A DNA stretch of 64,000 nt from JBFMHP01 sp040752855 (GCA_040752855.1 JBFMHP010000039.1:7800-71799), one strand, 5' to 3'; shown: positions 15,938-25,565, counted from the stretch's first letter. The notes: generated from the letters alone by a model not told the origin. Program-made: numbers and translations.

Positions 15938-17327
15938 CGATATCGAACACCTCGCCGACTTCTTCTCCCAGCGCGTTGATCCGCTCTTTTTCCGCCTGGA
16001 CAAACGCAGCAAGGCCGCCGGCCGGCAGCAATGCAAGCTTGCTGATGCGGTAACGCGCCAGGCGGATCTTCGCCCAAGGAATCAGCAGGCCCAGACTCAG
16101 GAAAATCGCCAGCGCATTGGAAAAATACAGCCAGACCAAGTCGCGCGCCCGCAGACGGCTGCGGAAGCGATGACCGGCCAATTCGGCGCTGTTGTACACC
16201 AGATTCTGGATGCGCGCCTTGATGTAGGCATACACAAACAGATAGAACACCAGCCCCGCAATAAACACCACCGACACCGCCCCCACCGCTAGCCAGACCC
16301 ACGGCGCGTACTGCACCTCGAGATCCGCCTCGCCGGCGGGCGGCTCACCTGCATCGATCGCATCCTGCTCGGTGACCTCCGCTTGCGCAGCCTCCTCGCC
16401 CAGCGTGCCCTCTTGCGAATACTCCGCGGCAGCACCGGACTGCTCCGCTTCATACTGATACTGCGAAGACGCTGGGTCTTCATTTGCCAGCGCCTCATCC
16501 GACGCGATCGGCTGGCCATCCTCGCTCATGGATTGCGAATCTTCGGTTACGCCGTATGCATCCTCCTCCCCGCTCGGGATATCCTGACCGGCGCCGTATG
16601 CCTGATCCTCCATTGGCTGCTCTTGCGCCATGGCCTGCTCGATCTCCTGCGCGGCACGCGCGTTCTCCATATATTGCTGATAGGCCGGGTACATCGCGGC
16701 CAGCAGCAACAGCACAAACGGCAGCAGCATCAGGCTGAGTTTGAAAAAGATCCGGTAGAAGTCCTTGAAGCTGGCGGTAAAGTGAAACGGTGTGGTGCCA
16801 TAGCCGCTGTGATTGACCAGAAAGCGGTTCATCGCAAAGACGTAATAGGGGTAGATCAATCCCAGCGTCAGGGGCAACAGCAAGGTCAGCCCGATGAACA
16901 CCTTCGCCGCCTCGCCATAGCTCGCATTAAAGGTGAACCGGATGTTGCGGTGGGCGCTGTTGCGCGCGCGAAACGCCATGGCGCGGATCACGATCCAGGG
17001 CAAGGCAACCAAAAGCACGGCCAGAAAAATGATGGCCGTCCACGGTATGACATTGGTGATCACGCTGTACAAGATCAGCGCCACCACCGCGATCGCCCAC
17101 CCCTTGAGGATGGTGAGCGGCAGGGCCAGATAGGCAAATGGCACATCCTCCAGCAAGGTATTGCCGTAGAAGTAACGATTGGTGCGCACCTTGGCCCAGG
17201 CCGAATAGATGCCCAGCGTGAGGATCATCAGCAGGATGTTCACGATCCAGATGCCAAAGTATTCGCTGGCGGTGCCGCGAAACTCGAACGGGATCTCTTG
17301 GGAGACAGCAGGGGCTTCCTGGCTCAT
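15924..17327 (-). CDS. yjgN: YjgN/DUF898 family membrane protein with acidic insert
   Basis: The 467-residue protein has the DUF898 pattern of repeated membrane pairs: FRGTASEYFGIWIVNILLM, NRFLVNHSGYGTTPF, and C-terminal FRSRLRARDLVWLYFSNALA followed by IPWAKIRLARYRI. Between about residues 225 and 345 it has an acidic Gln/Glu/Ala-rich stretch (EQAMAQEQPMEDQAYGAG onward) that is not typical of the family and makes it longer than usual. The function of DUF898 is unknown. An AAAGGAA site precedes the ATG. It heads a run with the M48 peptidase and the amidohydrolase. Confidence 0.85.
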   Translation of the reverse strand: MSQEAPAVSQEIPFEFRGTASEYFGIWIVNILLMILTLGIYSAWAKVRTNRYFYGNTLLEDVPFAYLALPLTILKGWAIAVVALILYSVITNVIPWTAIIFLAVLLVALPWIVIRAMAFRARNSAHRNIRFTFNASYGEAAKVFIGLTLLLPLTLGLIYPYYVFAMNRFLVNHSGYGTTPFHFTASFKDFYRIFFKLSLMLLPFVLLLLAAMYPAYQQYMENARAAQEIEQAMAQEQPMEDQAYGAGQDIPSGEEDAYGVTEDSQSMSEDGQPIASDEALANEDPASSQYQYEAEQSGAAAEYSQEGTLGEEAAQAEVTEQDAIDAGEPPAGEADLEVQYAPWVWLAVGAVSVVFIAGLVFYLFVYAYIKARIQNLVYNSAELAGHRFRSRLRARDLVWLYFSNALAIFLSLGLLIPWAKIRLARYRISKLALLPAGGLAAFVQAEKERINALGEEVGEVFDIDVGV

Positions 17328-17432
17328 TTTGGTTCCTTTTTGCTCGTTATTGATTCCACAGGTATTTGCGCCGGGCGCTGAGGAAGCATAAACATCCCCC
17401 TCAACGAAATCCAGCGCGCAAGCGCGGCTCGC

Positions 17433-17660
17433 TCACATGAAATCCGCGCCCATCGTGCCGCTCAAACGCAGCACGACATAAATCAACGTTGCGCCGATGG
17501 CCACCACGCCCACGATGCGCATCAACGTTCGCAGCCAAATGAATCCCTTCGGGATGGGGTGGCCGCGAAATATCCTCGCCTGCGTCTTGGGATAGAAGTG
17601 GATGAAATAAATACCCAGCGCAAGATTGATCGCCACCGCGATCCACTCCGTCAGTTGCAT
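17433..17660 (-). CDS. hypothetical two-helix membrane protein
   Basis: I do not recognise a family. The 75-residue product has two membrane segments, WIAVAINLALGIYFIHFY and MRIVGVVAIGATLIYVVLRL, joined by a basic loop (KTQARIFRGHPIPKGF). It lies upstream of the yjgN-type gene on the same strand. An AAGGGGG-type site precedes the ATG. Confidence 0.6.
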   Translation of the reverse strand: MQLTEWIAVAINLALGIYFIHFYPKTQARIFRGHPIPKGFIWLRTLMRIVGVVAIGATLIYVVLRLSGTMGADFM

Positions 17661-17836
17661 GAAAAGCCCCCTCGTATCCGGTTCGGGCCTATCGTTTCAT
17701 GGTCTGGCTGTGGAGCACAAGATTCGCGGCGTTTCCTGCGCCGTCCGCCGTCGGCAAAAAAATCGAGGAAAGCGAGCCTTGATTGTCCGCTTTCCTCGTC
17801 CCGGATGAGCCAGGAAGGAGCCGATTGGTGCGGCGG

Positions 17837-18652
17837 CTATTTGTCGCCTTCGTCCATCTTGCGGGTCTTGAATTCGGCAACCGTCTTCGCGCCGCTGACG
17901 GACTTCGTTTCCGCCTTTCTGGCAACGGGGGCGACGGTCTCGCCGACAAACACCCATTCATTGGTCGCGGCGCGATAGACCCAGCCGGTCGCCTCGTCCG
18001 CCTCGCCGCGCGCTGCCTTGGCCTTGCTTGCGGTTTCTTCAGTCGAGGCGATGTTCAGCATCTCGATCTGGCAGTAGGGGCCGGCCACCACAGCGTCGTT
18101 GGGGCGCGCCTGCGGCTTTGCGGCGGGTTTCTCCGCCACCGGACGCGCCGCCACCGGCGCCGGTTTTGCCGCGGCCGGTTTTTTCTCGAAGATGTTTTCG
18201 CCGCGCAGGGATTCCATGTGATAGTTGCGCAGGGCCGCCATCAGGCTGTCGACGGTATCCTTGTTAGTGATCACCGTGCTCAGGCCCTGGCGCAGCACCT
18301 TGACCAGCAGCGGCAGCATCTCGGCCATTTGCTTGCGCTCCACCGCGGTGGTCTTGGGCGCGAGGCTCCACAGCAGCTCCTCGGTGATCTCCAGCGCCAA
18401 CTGCCAGCGCATGCCACCGCTGCCTTCCTCGAGATAGATATCGAGCAGCACCTCTTTCCAGGCGTGATTGAGCAGGATGTTGATCTCCGTCGGCAGCGTC
18501 TGTCCGGCGATGCGCAGCTTGAGCTCGCGCTCGACGACCTTTTTGCCCGCATCGACGTCACGGTGTCTGTCATTCACGCCGTTATCCAACCCCGGGGCTC
18601 CGCGCAGGGCGCTGATTCCCGCTTTTCCGGCAAACATTTCATTCATCGACAT
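17837..18652 (-). CDS. DUF1631-like protein, central/C-terminal half
   Basis: The 271-residue protein matches the middle of DUF1631 proteins: LNHAWKEVLLDIYLEEG, then EELLWSLAPKTTAVERKQM and MLPLLVKVLRQGL (residues about 60-135). A Pro/Ala/Lys-rich linker follows (about 155-190), then a unique C-terminus containing WVYRAATNEWVFVG. The N-terminal DUF1631 region is missing but is encoded by the next gene upstream (18777-19694). Together they look like one DUF1631 protein split in two. The role of the family is unknown. An AGGAA site precedes the start. Confidence 0.6.
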   Translation of the reverse strand: MSMNEMFAGKAGISALRGAPGLDNGVNDRHRDVDAGKKVVERELKLRIAGQTLPTEINILLNHAWKEVLLDIYLEEGSGGMRWQLALEITEELLWSLAPKTTAVERKQMAEMLPLLVKVLRQGLSTVITNKDTVDSLMAALRNYHMESLRGENIFEKKPAAAKPAPVAARPVAEKPAAKPQARPNDAVVAGPYCQIEMLNIASTEETASKAKAARGEADEATGWVYRAATNEWVFVGETVAPVARKAETKSVSGAKTVAEFKTRKMDEGDK

Positions 18653-18776
18653 AACAGTTCCTCACTTCGCATTGCCAAAAACCACAGGCAAACTCTCTTA
18701 ATTGTTTACGGCCGCACTGCCGCAGTTTGCAGGTGGAGATGCTGGAATCGTGAGCAATATCACAATAAAAATGACG

Positions 18777-19694
18777 TTATTGGTCCCGCAACTGCCCCAG
18801 CAGGGCACTGCGGCTGACGCAGATCACCCGCCCGTCCTCGTCGAGCGCGAACAGAAAGACCGCGCCGTCGGCGCTTTTCCAGAGCAATCGCGCCTTCCGC
18901 TCGGCCTGCGCCTCCCGCCAGCGCACCGGGACGCCGGCCCGCACGCCGGCGAGCAGCCGTTCTTCGGCCAGGGCGCGATCACGGTTTACCGGATCGTCCT
19001 TTGCCGGACAGGTGGGCGGCGCGACGTGGGACGTCTGGGCAAGCACCCCCTCGCGCGCCAGGTATTCGTAGATCTCGAGATAGACCAGGGCCATGGCGTC
19101 GAGCAGGAGGTGCTCGAAGCATTGGTAGGCCTGCTGCTTGATGTCGATATCGGCCCGCAGTCCGGCCATGACGTAATTGAAGGTCTGGCAGACGTTACGC
19201 GGCGACACGGGCAGGGTTTCGGGGGTCAGATGCGTGCCGATCAGGAGCCGGTACTGCGACAGCAGGTTCGCCAGCAGCCGCTCGTATTGCTCGTCGGCCT
19301 TTTCGATCAGCTCGTCGGTCAGTTGCGCCTCAAGTTCTTCATCCCAGTCGCCGCGGCAGGCCGCCACCGCGCCCGCCTTCTCGCCCAGGCGATACCACCC
19401 CTCGGGCTTGAGTCCGCGGTAGTAGTGCTTGAATAGTTGCAGGGAAAAGCTCTGTTCCAGCGCCTCGCGCTTGGCGGCCAGATCGCGCATGGCGTCGAGG
19501 TAGAGCATCTTGCTACTGCCGCTGCGGGTATGGGTCAGCTCTTTACCGAGCGTCTCCCGATAGGCATCGAGGACCGTGCTAAACCAAGCGGTGATGCGCT
19601 GCGCCATGATTCTTTGGCAATGCATCAAGAGGTATTTTTTTTTCAGATCATCCAGGGCCTGGTAAGCCCCGCCGGCGCGGCCGTGTGCACACAT
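18777..19694 (-). CDS. DUF1631-like protein, N-terminal half
   Basis: The 305-residue protein resembles the DUF1631 N-terminus: SSKMLYLDAMRDLAAKREAL then EQSFSLQLFKHYYRG, and SPRNVCQTFNYVMAGLRADI with IKQQAYQCFEHLLLDAM. It ends in a short beta segment (RLLWKSADGAVFLFALDEDG) like the DUF1631 C-terminal end. The central helical part is missing and seems to be the next gene. I chose the ATG at 19694, 5 nt after GCAGGA. The two genes are separated by 124 nt. Confidence 0.6.
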   Translation of the reverse strand: MCAHGRAGGAYQALDDLKKKYLLMHCQRIMAQRITAWFSTVLDAYRETLGKELTHTRSGSSKMLYLDAMRDLAAKREALEQSFSLQLFKHYYRGLKPEGWYRLGEKAGAVAACRGDWDEELEAQLTDELIEKADEQYERLLANLLSQYRLLIGTHLTPETLPVSPRNVCQTFNYVMAGLRADIDIKQQAYQCFEHLLLDAMALVYLEIYEYLAREGVLAQTSHVAPPTCPAKDDPVNRDRALAEERLLAGVRAGVPVRWREAQAERKARLLWKSADGAVFLFALDEDGRVICVSRSALLGQLRDQ

Positions 19695-19845
19695 GACAGT
19701 CCTGCCCCTCCTGTGTTCTGCACGCCTTGGGCGCCAGCCCAAGGCATATTTCACTACTTCAAAAGGGGTATCGTGAGGATCAAAAACGAGTGAAGCGGCG
19801 AATGGCCGGAGTGTGAGCTAGTTCACATAATTTGTTTGCTGTATT

Positions 19846-21234
19846 TCAAAGCGCCACGACCTGCCCGGGCCGGGCGATCTCGGCGGCGGTCGCCCCCGCC
19901 GCCTCCAGGGCGGTCTTGAGCCCTTGCAGCGCCTCAGACTCTCCATGCACCAGCAACACCGGCGGCCGCCCCTTGAAGTTCTTATACCAGCCCAGCAGGC
20001 CGGCGCGGTCGGCATGCGCGGAGAGCCCGCCGACGGTGTGGATCGTGGCGGAGACCTTGATCGGCTCGCCCCAGAGCTGGACCTCGTCGGCCCCATCGAC
20101 CAGGGCCCGGCCCAGTGTGCCGCGCGCCTGGAAGCCGACGATGATCACCTGGCAGTCCCGGCGCCAGAGGTTGTGCTTTAAATGGTGGCGGATGCGCCCA
20201 CCGGTGCACATGCCGCTGCCGGCGATGATGATCGCCCCGTCGGTGATGCGATTGATCGCCATGGAATCCTCGGCGCGGCGGCTCAGGTGTAGATTCGGCA
20301 GATGGAACGGGTTGCCGCGCTCACGGCGTTCGGTCGCGGCCTCCCGGTCGTAGAGATCCGGGTGTTTGGCATAGACCTCGGTGGCCTCGATGGCCATCGG
20401 GCTGTCGAGGAAGATCTCCCAGCGGTCCACCCCCCAGGCCTCGGCGTTCTTGCCGAAGACGTACAGCAGTTCCTGGCTGCGGCCGACGGCGAAGGCCGGG
20501 ATAATGATGTTGCCGCGGCCGCGGCGGCTGTCGCGGATGATGTCCGCGAGCTCCGCCCAGGTGGCCTCCCAGCTGCGGTGCAGGCGGTCACCGTAGGTGC
20601 TCTCCATCACCACCAGATCGGCCTCGTCGATCCGGGCCGGGTCTTTCAATATCGGCGCGCCGTGATGCCCCAGGTCGCCGCTGAAAACAAGCTTGCGCCG
20701 CACGTCCCCTTCCTGCGCCCAGAGTTCCACGATCGCCGAACCGAGGATGTGGCCGGCGTCGTTGAGGCGGATCGAAATCCCCGGCAGGATCTCTCGGGTT
20801 TCATCGTAGGGCAGCGGCTTGAAGCGCTGGAGCGCGGCGAGCGCATCGGCCATCGTGTAGAGCGGCTCGACCAGCGGCTGGTCGCGGCGGCGGCGCTTGC
20901 GGTTGTCCCATTCGGCGTCTTTTTCGTTGAGGTAGGCCGCGTCCTTCAACATGATGCGGCAGAGGTCGTAGCTGGCGGCATGGGTATAGATCGGGCCACG
21001 AAAACCGGCCTGGATCAGCAGGGGGATGCGCCCGGAGTGATCGAGATGGGCGTGCGTGAGGATCACCGCGTCGATCGTTTCCGGGTTGAACGCAAACGGC
21101 TCGCGGTTGCGCGCCTCGTCTTCCTCGCCGCCCTGGATCAAACCGCATTCGATCAACACGCGGTGCTCACCGCACTGGAGCAGGAAACACGAGCCGGTGA
21201 CTTCCTCCGCGGCCCCCAGAAATTTCAGCTTCAT
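19846..21234 (-). CDS. beta-CASP metallo-beta-lactamase RNase-like protein
   Basis: The 462-residue protein is a beta-CASP nuclease related to bacterial RNA-processing exonucleases (YSH1/CPSF-73 type). The zinc motif is THAHLDHSGR near residue 60, further ligands are in DAGHILGSA and FSGDLG, and the beta-CASP motifs are IIIPAFAVGRSQE, GSGMCTGGRIRHHLK and VGGLSAHADR. Such enzymes cut or trim RNA; which RNAs is unknown. The ATG at 21234 lies 5 nt after GAGGGGAG. The gene is divergent from nhaA. Confidence 0.88.
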   Translation of the reverse strand: MKLKFLGAAEEVTGSCFLLQCGEHRVLIECGLIQGGEEDEARNREPFAFNPETIDAVILTHAHLDHSGRIPLLIQAGFRGPIYTHAASYDLCRIMLKDAAYLNEKDAEWDNRKRRRRDQPLVEPLYTMADALAALQRFKPLPYDETREILPGISIRLNDAGHILGSAIVELWAQEGDVRRKLVFSGDLGHHGAPILKDPARIDEADLVVMESTYGDRLHRSWEATWAELADIIRDSRRGRGNIIIPAFAVGRSQELLYVFGKNAEAWGVDRWEIFLDSPMAIEATEVYAKHPDLYDREAATERRERGNPFHLPNLHLSRRAEDSMAINRITDGAIIIAGSGMCTGGRIRHHLKHNLWRRDCQVIIVGFQARGTLGRALVDGADEVQLWGEPIKVSATIHTVGGLSAHADRAGLLGWYKNFKGRPPVLLVHGESEALQGLKTALEAAGATAAEIARPGQVVAL

Positions 21235-21350
21235 CACGGCTCCCCTCGTACGTTCGATAAACCAAGTTTGAGACGGCGCCCGCGCAAATACAAGGTCACG
21301 GTTCGATCGTGTTAAACTGCCCGCGGATACGACATCGACAGAGGTTAGTC

Positions 21351-22733
21351 ATGCATACACCGCAACAGGACCCCGCGCGCATCCACGCACCTTGGGAAAA
21401 GGCCTTCACCAAGATCGTCACGCCCTTCGAGGAGTTCATCCATCACCAGTCCGCCAGCGGCCTGTTGTTGATGGCCTGCGCCTTGGTGGCGCTGCTGCTG
21501 GCCAATTCCTTTCTGGCGCAGGCCTACGCGCACGTGCTGCACCTGCCGCTCGGCCTGAACATCGGCGGCTGGGAACTGGAGAAGCCCCTGCACCACTGGA
21601 TCAACGACGGCCTGATGGCCTTGTTCTTCTTCGTGGTGGGACTGGAGATCAAACGCGAGATCCTGGTCGGCGAACTCTCCGATCCGCGCCAGGCGGCGTT
21701 GCCGATCGTCGCCGCCATCGGCGGGATGGTCGTGCCGGCGCTGCTCTTCACTGTGTTCAATCTGGGCGGCGACGGCATCGCCGGCTGGGGCATCCCCATG
21801 GCCACCGACATCGCCTTTGCCGTCGGCGTATTGGTGCTGCTCGGCACACGCGTGCCCAAAAGCCTGATCACCTTCCTGGTGGCGCTGGCCATCGTCGATG
21901 ACTTGGGCGCGGTCGTCGTCATCGCCCTGTTCTACACGGAAGAACTCCAGCTCAGCGCGCTGGGCATCGCCGGCCTGCTCTGGCTGGTGCTCATCGCCTT
22001 CAACCTGTTCGGCATCCGCCGGGCCTTGCCATATTTCATCGTCGGCAGCCTGCTCTGGCTGGCCATGCTCAAGTCCGGCGTGCACGCCACGCTGGCCGGG
22101 GTGATCACGGCGCTGACCATCCCCGCGCGGCCGCAGTACGACTCCGAACGCTTCACCCATCACGCCCGCGCCCTGCTCGACAAGTTTGACGCCGCCCATG
22201 CACCGGGCCAGAGCATCATGAAAAACGATACGCAGAAATCCCTGCTGCAGGCGCTCGAAAACGGCGTGCACGGCGTGACCACCCCGTTGCAGCGCCTGGA
22301 GCACAATCTGCACCTGCCGGTCGCCTTTTTGATCATCCCGATCTTCGCGCTGGCCAACGCCGGCGTTCCGCTGCACTTCAGCGACCTCGGCACCACGCTC
22401 GGCCACCCCGTCACCCTCGGCGTGATCGCCGGCCTGGTGCTCGGCAAGGTGACCGGCATCGCCGGGGCCTCCTGGCTGGCGCTTAAGCTGGGGATTGGCA
22501 TGCTGCCGCGCGGCACCACCATGGCGCAGATCGTCGGCGTGGGCCTGCTCGGCGGCATCGGCTTTACCATGTCGATCTTCATCGCCGAACTGGCCTACGC
22601 CCACCAACCGGAGTACCTCGTGATGGCCAAAACCGGTATCCTATTCGCCTCCGCGATCGCGGGCATCGCCGGCTATCTCTGGCTGCTCGCCCACACCCAA
22701 CCCCGTTCCAAGGAAACTACCCATGAGCAATGA
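21351..22733 (+). CDS. nhaA: Na+/H+ antiporter NhaA
   Basis: The 460-residue inner-membrane protein has the NhaA ion-binding segments: PMATDIAFAVGVLVLLG (Asp133 equivalent) and ALAIVDDLGAVVVIALFY (the Asp163-Asp164 pair). The C-terminal half continues with LGKVTGIAGASWLALKLG and GGIGFTMSIFIAELAY. NhaA exports Na+ in exchange for protons, controlling sodium and pH. An insert near residues 265-300 (HAPGQSIMKNDTQKS) is longer than in E. coli NhaA but is seen in related proteins. The next gene overlaps it by 11 nt. Confidence 0.95.
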   Translation: MHTPQQDPARIHAPWEKAFTKIVTPFEEFIHHQSASGLLLMACALVALLLANSFLAQAYAHVLHLPLGLNIGGWELEKPLHHWINDGLMALFFFVVGLEIKREILVGELSDPRQAALPIVAAIGGMVVPALLFTVFNLGGDGIAGWGIPMATDIAFAVGVLVLLGTRVPKSLITFLVALAIVDDLGAVVVIALFYTEELQLSALGIAGLLWLVLIAFNLFGIRRALPYFIVGSLLWLAMLKSGVHATLAGVITALTIPARPQYDSERFTHHARALLDKFDAAHAPGQSIMKNDTQKSLLQALENGVHGVTTPLQRLEHNLHLPVAFLIIPIFALANAGVPLHFSDLGTTLGHPVTLGVIAGLVLGKVTGIAGASWLALKLGIGMLPRGTTMAQIVGVGLLGGIGFTMSIFIAELAYAHQPEYLVMAKTGILFASAIAGIAGYLWLLAHTQPRSKETTHEQ

Positions 22734-23028
22734 AGACCTCTACGTCGGCATCGACCAAGACCGGTGCGGCGGCATGACCCCCACCGGCACGATCATCAAG
22801 GACGCCTGGCTGTTCGACCTCATCCCCGAGAACGAGACCTGCGCCGGCTGGAGTAAAAAACGTATATTGGACCTCTACGACAGGGTCTATGCCGCGTGGG
22901 AGCCCTACGGCCACATGGTCAGCAACCTGCCGCCGGAGCTGCGCGCCAAGCACACCGCCATCCACGAAGCGGCGATCAAGCGCGCGCGTGAATTGGGGTG
23001 GAATCCCGAGCTGGGGGAGGATGACTGA
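22723..23028 (+). CDS. conserved hypothetical protein, coupled to nhaA
   Basis: I recognise no named family for this 101-residue soluble protein. It starts MSNEDLYVGIDQDRCGGMTP and contains CAGWSKKRILDLYDRVYAAW and a helical C-terminus ending in an acidic tail. There is no signal peptide or membrane segment. The start lies inside the 3' end of nhaA, so its translation is probably coupled to the antiporter; any functional link is inference. Confidence 0.7.
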   Translation: MSNEDLYVGIDQDRCGGMTPTGTIIKDAWLFDLIPENETCAGWSKKRILDLYDRVYAAWEPYGHMVSNLPPELRAKHTAIHEAAIKRARELGWNPELGEDD

Positions 23029-23095
23029 TCCGCGCCGTGCAAGTGTTGCCGGCACGAGATGCCGGGAACGGCTGCGCCTTATCCCGGCCTACGCA

Positions 23096-24331
23096 CTAGC
23101 TTGAAAGCTTCTCGAAGATCCTGAATCCCGCGACATAGGTTCCGATCCCGCCGCCCACGCTGCTCAAGATAAACACCAGCAGGATGCGCGTGACACGATT
23201 GCGCAGCCAGCCCTTCAGGGTGGTGGCATCCCGCCGCACCTGGCTGAAGTCGGCCACCTTGGGCCGGCGCAGCCAGGTCTCGACCACGGCGGTGACCATG
23301 CCGACGCCAATGGCCGGATTGAGCGTAGTGAGCGGGGCGGCGAAAAACGCCGAGAGGATCGTGAGCGGATGGGCCAGCGCAATCAGCGTCCCGAGCGCCG
23401 CGCATCCGCCGGTAATCACCACCCAGTCGAGCACCAGCGCCCAGCCCAGCTCGGTATCGCGGCTGAAGCCGATGGCAAACCCGATCAGTACCAAGCCCAC
23501 GATCAACCAGGGGATGAGCTTGGGCCAGGGACTGGGCGGCGGCAGCCGGTCGAGCTCCGCCAACTCCGCGGCGGGGTCGCGATCAGACTCGTTGAGATAC
23601 TTCGCCGTACCCTTGAGATGTCCGGCGCCCAGCACCGCCAGCACATGGCGGTACGGCGTTTTCATGGTCTCCTCGCGCAGCCGCGCGGCCATGTAGCGGT
23701 CACGCTCATCGATCAGCGGCTGATAGAGTTCCCGCGCCTGCTCCGCGAACTGGTTGAAACTCGATTCCAGGATGTCGCCTTCCTTGAGCCGCTCAATCTC
23801 GGCTTCATCGATCTTTTCGCGGCTGAACACGCTCAGCAGCAGCCCCGAAAAAATCTCCATCCGCCGCCACCAGGGCACATTCGCGTAGACCCGCTTGAAC
23901 GTGGTGCCGATCTCACGATCGATCAGCAGCACCGGCAGATTCGCCGCCTGCCCGCCCTGGATGGCCGCGCGCATCTCGGCGCCCGGCTCGATGCCGAACT
24001 GATCGGCCAGCCGCTGCTGATAGGCCCCCAGCGCCAGCGAGGCGGCCACCATGGTCGCCTTGCCCTCGCGGATGACCTGAAACAGATCCATGCGCGCCAG
24101 GGCCTCGGGGTTGACGATGGCATTGTGCCGCGAGGGACAGAGCTCCACGGCCACTGCATCGTACTCGCCGCTCTCCAGCAGCGCCTTGACCTGCTCGGCG
24201 CTGGCGCGCGAGACATGCGCGGTGCCGAGCAGGGTGATCTTGCCGCCGTTGACCTCCAGCGTGACTACCGGCCCTTGCGTGGCGTGCGTCGCGGCCGCCG
24301 GCGTGGAATGTTCGGAATGTTCGGATGCCAT
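23096..24331 (-). CDS. TraB/GumN-family membrane protein
   Basis: The 411-residue protein has the TraB domain at the N-terminus: TLLGTAHVSRASAEQVKALL, then VAVELCPSRHNAI and VLAVLGAGHLKGTAKYL (the GTAH, E and GxGH motifs that probably form a metal or hydrolase site). The C-terminal third is membrane-embedded (WPKLIPWLIVGLVLIGFAIG and three more helices). The family is named after the Enterococcus pheromone-shutdown protein, but the role in proteobacteria is unknown. The first 20 residues are Ser/Thr/Ala-rich. Confidence 0.85.
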   Translation of the reverse strand: MASEHSEHSTPAAATHATQGPVVTLEVNGGKITLLGTAHVSRASAEQVKALLESGEYDAVAVELCPSRHNAIVNPEALARMDLFQVIREGKATMVAASLALGAYQQRLADQFGIEPGAEMRAAIQGGQAANLPVLLIDREIGTTFKRVYANVPWWRRMEIFSGLLLSVFSREKIDEAEIERLKEGDILESSFNQFAEQARELYQPLIDERDRYMAARLREETMKTPYRHVLAVLGAGHLKGTAKYLNESDRDPAAELAELDRLPPPSPWPKLIPWLIVGLVLIGFAIGFSRDTELGWALVLDWVVITGGCAALGTLIALAHPLTILSAFFAAPLTTLNPAIGVGMVTAVVETWLRRPKVADFSQVRRDATTLKGWLRNRVTRILLVFILSSVGGGIGTYVAGFRIFEKLSS

Positions 24332-24428
24332 TGGGATTACATGCGCCTGAAATCAAACAGCCGCCACTATAACAAGGATGGACCGGCGGCGCATTGACGC
24401 GGCGCACACCCTATCGGCCTCGCGTCAT

Positions 24429-25550
24429 TCAGAAAACCGCTCGCGAGACAGCCCAATAAACGCCCGTAAGTGCAATCAATCCCGAAACCGGCAAGGTTAC
24501 ACGCGCGCGGTACGCCCGCGGATCTCTGAACCAACGCCCGAGCAAGAGGTACGCAAGCGCGATCACCGCGAGCTGACCGAGTTCGATGCCGAGGTTGAAA
24601 CCGATGAGCCCGGTGATGAACTCCGAACGCTGCAAGCCGATCTCGTTGAGCACGCCCGCAAACCCCATACCGTGCAGCAGCCCGAAGCCGAACACCACGA
24701 ACGGCCGCCACGGGCGCAGTCGCGAGGTCAGGAGGTTTTCGATCGCGACATAGGCGATCGACGCGGCGATCAGCGGCTCGACGATGCGCGGGGAGAGCGC
24801 GATCACCCCCTGCAGCGTCAAAGCGAGGGTGAGCGTGTGCGCCAACGTGAAGGCTGTGACCTGGATCAACAGCGGCCGCAGCCGCAGAGACAGCAGGAAC
24901 AGCCCCAGGACGAACAGGATGTGATCCAAGCCCTGGGGCAGGATGTGCGTGAACCCCAGGACGAGATACTGCAGCGCGGTCGCGGCGCGCCCCGGCGCCT
25001 GGCCGGCGGGGCCAAGCGCATAGGGTTCGCTCGTGCGCCCGTCCGTGATCCACTGCGAGACCACCGTCCCATCGGCCTGGGCGATCCGCAGTACCGAAGG
25101 GCCGAATGCCGCAGCATAGGTCCAGCGGAAGACACGCGCATCCACGGGGATCGCACCGCTCAGCGCGATGCGGCTGAGGCGCGCGACACGCAGATCGCCC
25201 ACCGCGGGGATTTCGACGACCTCGATGCGCGGCTCGACGCGCCGCTGATCGAACTCGAGCGCGACACCGGCGCGGAATACATCGCGCCACACCTCAAACT
25301 GGCGACGCAGCTCGAGCGGCGGCAAGGCGCGCAGCGCGTCGTAACGCCGCGCGTTAGGCGATGCCGCGCTGGTGGCATGCTCCGGGCCGATCTCCGCCAT
25401 CAGGGCCTCGAGATTGAGCTGGATCTCGATCCGGTACTCTCCGGCGGCAAACACGCCGGTCACCACCGCCGGGCGGATTTCATGGGCGCTAACGGTGATT
25501 GACCACGCCAGCAGCCACAGCGCTCCGATGAACTCACCTAGATGACGCAT
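24429..25550 (-). CDS. HupE/UreJ family membrane protein
   Basis: The 373-residue protein has a signal peptide (cleavage probably after VSAHE), a periplasmic domain of about 180 residues, and seven or so membrane helices with the HupE/UreJ hallmark GFTHILPQGLDHILFVLGLF and FGFGLLHGMGFAGVL. Some HupE proteins move nickel or cobalt, and the conserved histidines fit a metal role; no hydrogenase or urease genes are seen here, so the substrate is open. It follows the NTF2-like gene by 15 nt. Confidence 0.8.
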   Translation of the reverse strand: MRHLGEFIGALWLLAWSITVSAHEIRPAVVTGVFAAGEYRIEIQLNLEALMAEIGPEHATSAASPNARRYDALRALPPLELRRQFEVWRDVFRAGVALEFDQRRVEPRIEVVEIPAVGDLRVARLSRIALSGAIPVDARVFRWTYAAAFGPSVLRIAQADGTVVSQWITDGRTSEPYALGPAGQAPGRAATALQYLVLGFTHILPQGLDHILFVLGLFLLSLRLRPLLIQVTAFTLAHTLTLALTLQGVIALSPRIVEPLIAASIAYVAIENLLTSRLRPWRPFVVFGFGLLHGMGFAGVLNEIGLQRSEFITGLIGFNLGIELGQLAVIALAYLLLGRWFRDPRAYRARVTLPVSGLIALTGVYWAVSRAVF

Positions 25551-25565
25551 CGCGCATATCCGCCG

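Noticed and set aside
21345..22607. A 420-codon minus-strand frame
   Set aside because: It is opposite nhaA and has the composition of an antisense frame, without membrane segments.
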